This document shows, in pieces, positions 13,208-19,851 of a stretch of 19,851 bases of DNA. The stretch spans positions 1 through 19,851 of the forward strand of contig JBKPCR010000474.1 of NCBI GenBank assembly GCA_046727435.1, given 5' to 3'. Positions within the stretch are counted from its first letter, which is position 1, and each line of letters begins with the position of its first letter. Both the position numbers and the translations under genes were made by a program. Source of the DNA: CAVPRW01 sp046727435 [NCBI: bacterium]. Lineage in GTDB: Bacteria; Tectomicrobia; Entotheonellia; J063. A model generated the notes under the pieces. That model saw only the letters and a list, made by a program, of their open reading frames with translations. It had not been told where the DNA came from and did not search any database.

Positions 13208-13617
13208 GATCTCTCCCTCATCTTCGTAAAGTGGGCCGGTAACGGCACCAATTCAGGCGGCACACCCCACACGCTCTTGGTGTATCTCAGGAGGCTTTGC
13301 CGACGTATAGCTCACATTCCAGACCCTGAACATCTTGTGCGCCTCTTCGGTGGGGTTTGCCGGCGCAAAATAAACACTTTGACGGCGCTCATCATCGCTC
13401 CTCCCATGGTGCAAGGTCCCTCCCAGCTGGGGTCGTCGCAGCCACGTCCTCGGCCGGGGAGGATACGGAGCCATGCACAAACGGCCATTTTGCGCATGGA
13501 ATGACATGGGCTGTCCCAGGTATGCACAAGTTCTCTCTTTATACTACCAACTGCAGCTCAAGAAAAGCCCTGGGATGCCCCCCAAAGGATGGCGTGGTCA
13601 TGGCGCGTTTGCCTTTC

Positions 13618-13715
13618 GCTCCCTCTCCCACTGGGAGAGGGCTGGGGTGAGGAAAGTCGAGGCGCTGAACTTGCTTGGATCCGCCTTCACCCTGCCCCTC
13701 TCCCGGCGAGAGAGG
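13618..13715. repeat. REP/BIME-like inverted repeat unit
   Basis: CCCTCTCCC (13621-13629) and GGGAGAGGG (13633-13641) form a 9-bp hairpin with a three-base loop, followed by CTGGGGTGAGG. About 30 bp later CCTTCACCCTGCCCCTCTCC (13684-13703) and GAGAGAGG (13708-13715) repeat the same motif in inverted orientation. Units of this form (CCCTCTCCC...GGGAGAGGGCTGGGGTGAGG) are widespread intergenic repeats in GC-rich proteobacteria-like genomes. Confidence 0.75.
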
Positions 13716-13762
13716 AAATCGCCGTCACGCTTGAGGTACATGAGCCGCAGTGTTAGAATTTG

Positions 13763-13779
13763 GCGATTTCAGAAATCGC
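13763..13779. repeat. 17-bp palindrome
   Basis: GCGATTTC and GAAATCGC flank a single A. A further GAAATCGCC is found at 13715-13723, inside the neighbouring repeat. It could be an operator or part of the repeat family. Confidence 0.5.
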
Positions 13780-13951
13780 TAGCCTCTACCTGAGGTCGCA
13801 TGCAATGACGCACCGTGGCAGTGCTCACGTGACACCTTGAGCAGCCTCGTCGCCGCTGGAGTGGGATACTTGCTTCGCTCGTGTCCTATAGCTGAGTGAC
13901 GCCAGCAGGCAGACATCTTCATATAATCATAGGAGGTATCAACAGACTTTT

Positions 13952-14185
13952 ATGGATTCCTGTCGCCATCATCATCTCTTACTGTTACCAAAGAAGAGCC
14001 ATAGATTGAGATGTCAGCACTGCCATTTGACCATCAATGCAAATGAGCTAAACAATAGGTATTGTCCGGAGTGCTTTGAGGTAAGTAGAAAGAAGAGGTA
14101 CGACTTTAAAGAAGTGGAAGAGTCGAAAACAGAAACTATACAATATAGATGTGAAGATTGTGGGATGATTATTGACTGTGGTTAA
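13952..14185 (+). CDS. Small zinc-ribbon protein, unknown function
   Basis: A 77-residue protein with four metal-binding-type Cys pairs: RLRCQHCHLTI (CxxC), NRYCPECFEV (CxxC) and YRCEDCGMII (CxxC), plus a His-rich start (CRHHHLL). The first two pairs would make one zinc ribbon and the last pair half of another. I do not recognise a named family. The base composition is visibly AT-rich compared with every neighbour (runs such as AAATGAGCTAAACAATAGG), suggesting recent transfer. AGGAGGT lies upstream but about 14 bp from the ATG, longer than usual; no nearer start codon exists in frame. It may be a nucleic-acid-binding or regulatory protein, but that is inference. Confidence 0.65.
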   Translation: MDSCRHHHLLLLPKKSHRLRCQHCHLTINANELNNRYCPECFEVSRKKRYDFKEVEESKTETIQYRCEDCGMIIDCG

Positions 14186-14379
14186 TATACAATCTCGATT
14201 GTGGAGAAACGCCGGTTGAAATCCAAAGAGGCGGTGCTCGATCCGTCCAGTATTTGCCTCTTGCAAGCTCCGTCTCCTGGGGAGGCAGCGCGCCAGATGC
14301 GGGTAGCATTCCCGGCTGCTGATGGGTTGCACAAGATTGCGCAGGTCTTCGTCTCGACGACGGCAGACAAAATCCGTGT

Positions 14380-15420
14380 ATGGTGGGAGGAAGCAAGGGA
14401 GCCGCTGGCCTCCTCGCTTCGGCCAATTTCCTGGGCTACCTTGCCGGGGCGTTGCTCGCCGCCACGCCGACCATGCCTGGCTCGCGGCGTGGCTGGCTGC
14501 TTCTGGCCTTGATCGTAAGTTCCCTTACAACCAGTGCTATGGCCTTCGCCTCATCCACCGCGGCCTTCCTGACGCTGCGCTTCACGGGCGGCGTCGCCAG
14601 CGCGTTTGTGCTCGTCTTGGCTTCCGCGCTTGTGCTCGACCGCCTCAACGCCGCCGGACGGCCAGACCTGGCGGCCGTCCACTTTGCCGGTGTCGGGGTG
14701 GACATGGCCCTCTCCGCTGTTCTCATCTCCAGCCTTGCCGCATGGGGTGGTGGCTGGCGCCCGCTCTGGCTGGTGAGTGGTCTCACCTCAGTGTTCGCCG
14801 TCGGCATCGTGGCCAGTCTGATTGGGGATCGAGTCGAACCGGCGATGGCGACGACATCACAGCCGCGCCAGGCCAAGCCTCGCCTTGCCGCTCTTGTGGT
14901 AGCTTATGGCCTCTTCGGCTTTGGCTATATTATTACCGCGACGTTCCTGGTGGCGATCGTGCGCGACTCGGCTCAAGCACGAGCCTTCGAACCGCTGGTC
15001 TGGCTCGTGGTCGGCCTAACGGCCGCCCCTTCGGTCGCTCTCTGGACCTGGGTTGGAGGAAAGATCGGCATCGCCAGGGGCTTTGCCCTCGCCTGCGGGA
15101 TCGAGGCCGTGGGCGTCGCGGCCAGCGTTCTGTGGCTCACGCCAGTGGGGGTAATACTTGCAGCGGCGTTCCTGGGAGGCACGTTCATGGGCATTACCGC
15201 CCTCGGGCTGATCAGGGCACGCCGCGTCTCCTCAGGAGATCCGCGCCGCACGCTCGCAGTCATGACCGCTGCCTTTGGGCTGGGCCAGATCCTGGGGCCT
15301 GTCTTTGCCGGATCGGTCTACGATGCCACCGGTACCTTCCTGGTACCCTCGCTGACGGTCGTCGGCGCCCTCCTTGTCGGAGCATTGCTGGCCATGATCG
15401 GCTCTGCGCAGACATGGTGA
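14380..15420 (+). pseudogene. YbfB/YjiJ-type MFS transporter lacking its N-terminus
   Basis: 346 residues are in frame and strongly hydrophobic, with about ten or eleven membrane spans. AGLLASANFLGYLAGALLAA (about residues 9-28) is the second transmembrane helix of the YbfB/YjiJ family, in which it normally follows about 45 residues containing helix 1 and 'GIGRFxYTPxLPxM'. Later phrases FLTLRFTGGVASAFVLVLAS, LVVAYGLFGFGYIITATFLV and AAFGLGQILGPVFAG fit the family and run to the normal C-terminus. In the same frame upstream there is a stop at 14320-14322 and no hydrophobic helix, so helix 1 is lost. Bases 14186-14379 hold only a weak GTG-started open frame (MEKRRLKSKEAV...) that I cannot assign and that runs into this gene out of frame. 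Transport is unlikely without the first helix. Confidence 0.75.
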
Positions 15421-15570
15421 GCGCGGTGTGGCGTCCCGCCAGTGGTATGGTGAGGACCATCAGCGGATCCAGCTATGGCCAAAGGCGGCGCTGCCTCCAC
15501 TGTTCATGACGGTGGGCGCGCCACGCACGTCCAGCTATGATGCTGGCAGCAGACATGTTATCATTTAGAG

Positions 15571-15906
15571 ATGGTGCCTCGACTTGTCCTCGCTACCAAT
15601 GTGTTTGTATCGGCCTTGCTGGGGCCGTGCGGCGGGAGTCGAGCGTTGCTGCGAGCATGCCTAATGTGTCGCTATCAACCGCTCATGGGGACGACGCTAT
15701 TCTTGGAGTATGAGGCTATTATGGCCCGCGAGATGCTATTCGCCGCCTGTCATTTGACCAGGGAGGAGCGTGAGACACTCCTGGATGCGTTCCTGAGCGT
15801 ATGTCGCTGGCAGAAGCCGTATTCTGGTTATTACCCCCGCACATCTTCGCAAGCAGTGGCACCAGGAACTGCAGGAGAAGTTCTTCCTGCCGTGCCGCAT
15901 CCTTGA
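15571..15906 (+). pseudogene. PIN-domain toxin gene, truncated and with first Asp lost
   Basis: The frame opens VPRLVLATNVFVSALLGPCG and continues RYQPLMGTTLFLEYEAIMAR and LTREERETLLDAFLSVCRW. The family (PIN_3-like putative toxin) usually begins 'VPRLVLDTNVFVSALLG'; here the catalytic Asp is Ala. After about 81 residues (position 15812) the PIN resemblance stops, and the following residues to the stop at 15906 are an out-of-frame reading of a SNF2 helicase gene. The second half of PIN, with the remaining acidic residues, is gone. There is no antitoxin gene upstream: bases 15421-15570 hold no frame I can support. Translation may begin at the ATG (15571) or the GTG (15574). Confidence 0.8.
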
Positions 15907-18236
15907 ATTCAAGTCCTACAACGCTTCGATCAAGCAAGGGAACTTACGCCCATTTCATGCCGAGGACGTTATCATCTGCTCGTACCAGTTCGCACGCGGG
16001 AAAGCCCCAGACGTGAGCCGCATGAGTTGGGACCTCGTCGTCATTGATGAAGCGCACAGGCTGCGCAATGTCTACAAGCCCTCCAACATCATCGCCAATA
16101 CGCTCAAGGACGCGCTCAAGGACGATCCGAAGCTGCTCCTCACTGCCACACCATTGCAGAATTCACTTCTGGAGCTCTATGGGTTGGTCAGCTTTATCGA
16201 CGAGCGGACCTTCGGCGACCTCAAGAGCTTCCGCGAACAGTTTGCCAATCTGAAAAACCCAAGCCCTGCCGGCCAGCCAGCGCTCACTGATGACACTGGT
16301 CCTCCGTAAATTGCTTGCCTCCTCGACCTTCGCCATCGCTGGCGCCTTGGAGACCCTGAGCCGACGTCTGCGTGGTAGGTTACAGCAGGCCAATGAGCTC
16401 CATAACCTCGAAGAGGAGCTGAACGAGGATTTCGAAGCGTTCGATGAAATGGCTGAAGAATGGGGTGAGGAGGACACCGCACCCAAGCTGCTCTCGACCA
16501 GTGAGCGCACCGCGCTCACCCAAGAAATAGCCGATCTGGAAAGCTTCCGCGCACTGGCCGTGTCGATCACCCATAATGCCAAGGGTACGGCGCTGCTCAC
16601 CGCATTACAGACGGCCTTCGTCAAGGCCGAAGCGATCGGCGCCGCCCGCAAAGCCATCGTCTTTACCGAATCACGACGAACGCAAGACTATCTGCTCCGC
16701 GTCCTTGCGAATAGCCCATACAAGGACAGCGTAGTACTATTTAACGGCTCCAACAATGACGAAAAGTCTCGCCAAATCTATGCCGATTGGCTCGCGCGCC
16801 ACATAGACACCGATCGCGTGACTGGCTCAAGCAGTGCGGATATGCGGTCGGCACTGGTCGATTATTTCCGTGAGCAAGGCCACATCATGATCGCGACGGA
16901 GGCGGGCGCGGAGGGCATCAACCTCCAGTTCTGCTCTCTCGTCGTCAATTATGACCTGCCATGGAATCCCCAACGCATCGAGCAACGCATCGGCCGCTGT
17001 CATCGCTATGGCCAAGCGCACGACGTGGTCGTGGTCAACTTCCTCAATCAGAAGAATGCCGCCGACCAGCGGGTCTTCCAATTGTTGTCAGAGAAATTTT
17101 CCCTGTTCGAAGGTGTGTTCGGTGCCAGTGATGAAGTGCTGGGCGCCATCGAATCGGGTGTAGACTTCGAGAAACGCATCGTTAATATCTACCAGCACTG
17201 CCCTACCCCTGAAGAGATCAACACTTCGTTCGACCAATTACAGCAGGAGCTCAGCCAGCAAATCGATGAGGCCATGACGCGAACCCGACAACAGTTGCTC
17301 GAACATTTCGATCAGGAGGTCATCGAAAAACTGCGCATTAGCCGAGACAGCAGTAAAGCCTACCTGGACCACTACGAGCGCATGCTGATGGAGCTAACTC
17401 ACTATGAGCTCAGAGATCATATCAAGGTGGTTGACGGTGTGTCGTCCTTCCAGTTGACTTCTTGTCCATTTATGGACGACATCCCGGTAGGGCTCTACGA
17501 GCTGCCTCGTCGCTCTGGCGAAGCCTACCTCTATCGCTTCACACACCCCTTGGCCCAACACGTCCTTACCCAGGCCAAGAGTCGAGCGTTACCACCAGCG
17601 GAGATTACTTTCGACTACACCAATCATCTCCCTACGATCAGCATACTCAAGCCACTCGTAGGGCAGGAAGGTTCGCTGCGTCTCTCACTACTCATCGTTG
17701 AATCGCTTGACCAGGTTGAGGATTACCTCATCTTTGCGGCGCTGGCCGATGATAGTCAACCACTGGATGTGGAACAGGCCAGTCGTCCGCTGCGGCTTCC
17801 GGTGTGGGACTGGCATACCATGAATGCCCCACCTACGAGCGAATCCCTGGCTTCCCTCACCGCGTGCCAGCAGGACGCCATCTTACAGTCTATCTCCCGG
17901 CGGAACGCGACTTTCTTCGAAGCGGAAGCGAATAAGCTTGATGGATGGGCTGAGGACCTGAAAGTTGGGCTGGAGCGCGAGATTAAGGAACTCGACCGAC
18001 AGATCAGGGAAGCACGACGCGCCGCCACAGCCGCGCCAACCCTTCAGGAAAAGCTCGAAGCTCAGAAACACGTCAAATCTCTTGAGGTCCACCGTAATAC
18101 CAGACGGCGCGCGCTGTTTGACGCCCAAGACGATATTGATCGTCATCGTGAGCAGCTTATTGCTGAAATTGAGGGCAAGCTCGGACAAAAGACGACTCTC
18201 CAGGAGCTGTTTTCTATCCGGTGGAAAATGATATGA
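15813..18236 (+). pseudogene. SNF2/DEAD-type helicase, N-terminus missing and internal deletion
   Basis: From about 15813 one frame reads SRILVITPAHLRKQWHQELQ (motif Ia), VVIDEAHRLRNVYK (motif II, DEAH) and LLLTATPLQNSLLELYGLVS (motif III) to FREQFANL near 16253. The text then resumes in another frame as ALPASQRSLMTLVLRKLLAS from about 16266. The family normally has some 100 residues between these points, so there is an out-of-frame deletion. The second part (to 18236) is intact: AIVFTESRRTQDYLLRVL, IMIATEAGAEGINLQFCSLV, WNPQRIEQRIGRCHRYGQ (motifs V and VI) and a coiled-coil-rich C-terminus. Walker A is absent. This helicase type commonly sits beside type III restriction-modification genes. 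The last bases overlap an ATG (ATGA at 18233-18236) that would start the next gene, MSMIISAFHKHI, which stops after 12 codons. Confidence 0.85.
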
Positions 18237-18272
18237 GCATGATCATTTCCGCTTTCCACAAGCACATATGAT

Positions 18273-18434
18273 ATGCCAGAGACAACGACTGATCTCTATC
18301 GTAGAGGGAGTGCTGCCAGTCCAAGGCTGGACCATGTTCGTGTGGGCAAAGATATTGAAGCCTTCGAGATAGAGCGCGTATTCTGGGTGAGGGCTCGGTC
18401 CGGAGGTGTGTCAACATTGAGTTTCCTGCGGTGA
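18273..18434 (+). pseudogene. 53-residue ORF resembling the N-terminus of a Tse2-type toxin
   Basis: MPETTTDLYRRGSAASPRLD, then HVRVGKDIEAFEIERVFWVR and ARSGGVST. This resembles small Tse2-family ADP-ribosyltransferase toxins, which open with 'LYR.G....PR..NVR..KDI....' and have 'W-V-x-A-x-S-G-G-I-S-T-F' about 35 residues later. The resemblance comes from memory of such proteins and needs a profile search. After GGVST the sequence leaves the family and joins the Res helicase frame (about 18412-18422), so the catalytic remainder is lost. The ORF stop overlaps the Res reading frame by a few bases. There is no antitoxin gene. Confidence 0.4.
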
Positions 18435-19738
18435 CCGACTTCGAGCGTGAGTTCCCATCCCTCTGTTTTGCTCTGGCCACCGGTGTAGGCAAGACACGAC
18501 TGATGGGTGCCTTTATCAGCTATTTACACCTGGCGCATGGGATCGATAACTTCTTTGTGCTGGCACCAAACCTGACTATCTATAACAAGCTGATCACCGA
18601 CTTCACACCTAACACCCCGAAATACGTCTTCAAGGGCATCGCCGAGTTCGCCACTGAGCCGCCGGAAATCATCACTGGAGATGACTACCAGCACAGAGCT
18701 GGGACACTTTTCGATCAACTCCTGAGGGTGAAGGTTAACATCTTCAACATTTCGAAGATCAACTCAGAAGTGCGTGGTGGAAGAGCGCCACGCATCAAGC
18801 GGCTCTCTGAGTACATCGGAGAGAGCTACTTCGACTATCTGGCAAATCTCAAAGACCTGGTGCTCATCATGGACGAGTCGCACCGTTACCGCGCTTCGGC
18901 GGGCGTGCGCGCCATCAACGAGCTGCAACCGGTTCTTGGTTTGGAACTCACCGCCACACCGTTCGTGGAAGCTAGCCGTGGGCCCGTGCAGTTCAAGAAT
19001 GTTATCCACGATTACCCGCTAGCCCAAGCATTGGCCGATGGCTTTGTCAAAGAGCCGGCTGTTGTGACCCAGAAAAATTTCGACTCCAGCCAGTTCACGC
19101 CGGCTCAACTGGAGGAGATTAAGCTGCAGGATGGCATCCGGCTGCATGAGAACACCAAGGTCGAGCTGGAGACCCATGCACGGCAGACGGGGCAACCCAT
19201 CGTCAAGCCGTTTTTGTTGGTCATTGCGCGAGACACGACCCATGCGAGCCAATTGCTACAGCTCATGCAGTCGAACCAGTTCTTCGAGGGGCGCTATAGG
19301 GATAAGGTCATCCAGGTGGATTCCAGCAGGACCGGTGCGGAGGAGGACGAGATGGTCCAACGACTCCTCGCCGTGGAAAGTACCGCCGAAGCCACTGAGA
19401 TCGTGATTCATGTCAATATGTTGAAGGAAGGATGGGACGTTACGAACCTCTATACGATCGTGCCGCACCGTGCCGCCAACGCCCGCATTCTGATCGAACA
19501 ATCCATCGGCCGGGGGCTACGGTTGCCATACGGTAGACGAGCTGGCGTGGCGGCTGTGGACCGCCTGAGCATCGTGGCTCACGACAAGTTTCAGGAGATT
19601 ATCGACGAAGCGAACAGGCCGGATTCGACTATTCGGCTGCAACAGGTCATCATTGACCCCACACAAGATTTACAGAGGCTGGTCACGGTCGTTTCTCAGT
19701 CCAACATCGAGGCGCAGATTACCACATCTAGTGCATAA
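18419..19738 (+). pseudogene. Type III restriction enzyme (Res)-like helicase core, both ends missing
   Basis: The frame shows AVTDFEREFPSLCFALATGV-GKT (Walker A, ATGVGKT), NFFVLAPNLTIYNKLITDFT (motif Ia), FNISKINSEVRGG, LVLIMDESHRYRASAGVRAI (DESH box), LGLELTATPF (motif III), VNMLKEGWDVTNLYTIVPHR and LIEQSIGRGLRLPYGRR (motif VI). These are the superfamily-2 motifs of Res subunits in type III restriction-like systems. Roughly the first 100 residues are missing at the junction with the preceding toxin-like ORF; no true start codon is apparent (GTG at 18431 is the first candidate). The frame ends at 19736-19738 soon after motif VI, well short of the usual length near 850-1000 residues and without the PD-(D/E)XK nuclease domain. 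The partner methyltransferase is absent from the window. Confidence 0.8.
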
Positions 19739-19851
19739 TCAAGCGACCTTTTTGGGCATAACCAGATGCGCCTCACGTTGACAATGATAGTAGGCATACA
19801 CACGTGCTTCGAGTTCGTCCGCATGCAGCAGCCGGTCCGCTTCAGATACGG
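19739..19851 (-). CDS. C-terminal end of an unidentified gene (runs off the right edge)
   Basis: The minus strand is open from the window edge to a TGA at 19739-19741, giving VSEADRLLHADELEARVYAY, YHCQREAHLVMPKKVA. The stop is immediately adjacent to the end of the Res fragment, so this gene or element probably caused or followed that truncation. A transposase or other mobile-element gene is a reasonable guess, but I do not recognise it. Confidence 0.4.
   Translation of the reverse strand, partial: VSEADRLLHADELEARVYAYYHCQREAHLVMPKKVA

Larger units (their letters stand above)
13208..13951. other. 744 bp without a convincing gene; REP-like hairpins
   Basis: No long frame with family resemblance exists on either strand. 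On the minus strand GGGAGGAG precedes ATGATG (13390-13395) with MSAVKVFILRR, which looks like a real translation start, possibly of a small monooxygenase-type protein. The frame collapses after about 25 residues, so at best it is a gene relic. The 13618-13715 stretch is a REP-like repeat, and 13763-13779 is a perfect palindrome. The 170 bp before the zinc-ribbon gene presumably holds its promoter; none is obvious. Confidence 0.5.

Noticed and set aside
13253-13507. 84-codon minus-strand open frame upstream of the oxidoreductase
   Set aside because: Composition is atypical and no family is recognised. A better ribosome site exists in another frame, but that frame ends after about 25 residues.
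14201-14512. GTG-started 103-codon open frame before the transporter
   Set aside because: No recognisable family, no good ribosome site, and its second half is only an out-of-frame reading of the transporter.
14322-15509. 395-codon open frame in another frame over the transporter
   Set aside because: Its translation is Arg/Gly/Ser-rich without hydrophobic helices, while the alternative frame encodes a recognisable MFS protein.

Overview
The window is GC-rich bacterial DNA. The gene set (DUF3500 protein, VapBC, UPF0175/DUF3368 and PIN modules, REP-associated tyrosine transposase pieces, RHS and Tc-toxin-like fragments, YbfB/YjiJ-type transporter, Rpn nuclease) suits a large-genome, uncultivated Gram-negative lineage such as Tectomicrobia, NC10, Nitrospirota or a deltaproteobacterial relative. 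There is no rRNA or ribosomal protein gene to settle the taxonomy.

Left third (1-6915) is a gene graveyard with a mosaic of sharp junctions. Two related C-terminal modules of a large, possibly Tc-toxin-A-like protein flank a TIR-domain remnant. Then come a truncated DUF3500 copy, a deleted VapBC-RAYT copy, an IS transposase relic on the minus strand, an intact-looking UPF0175/DUF3368 toxin-antitoxin pair, a helix-turn-helix fragment, a complete VapBC pair followed by a RAYT stub, and an RHS core fragment cut at both ends. Two segments occur twice: about 704 bp of the DUF3500 locus (2426-3129 and 6916-7618), and the VapBC-RAYT unit (about 3140-3634 and 5268-6150), whose left edge carries the palindrome GGGGTCAGACCCC in both copies.

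Middle third (6916-13207) holds the intact genes: DUF3500 protein (+), citrate synthase (-), a GAF plus Fis-type HTH regulator (-), an Rpn/PD-(D/E)XK nuclease (+) divergent from that regulator, and a Gal80-like Gfo/Idh/MocA protein (-). The region upstream of the regulator carries a dense cluster of TGGCAC/GTGCCA dyads.

Right third (13208-19851) begins with about 740 bp of REP-like stem-loops without a convincing gene. It continues with a small AT-rich zinc-ribbon protein, an MFS transporter lacking its first helix, and a decayed defence-type locus: a PIN gene whose catalytic Asp is Ala, fused to a SNF2-family helicase with no N-terminus and an internal out-of-frame deletion; a 53-residue fragment resembling Tse2-type ADP-ribosyltransferase toxins; and a type III restriction (Res) helicase core lacking both its N-terminus and its nuclease end. 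The helicase pieces resemble parts of a type III restriction-like island that has collapsed by deletion. I found no convincing intact new multi-gene system. The most unusual items are the paired VapBC-RAYT units with palindromic edges, the regulator/Rpn divergent region with its dyad cluster, and the stacked chimeric junctions.
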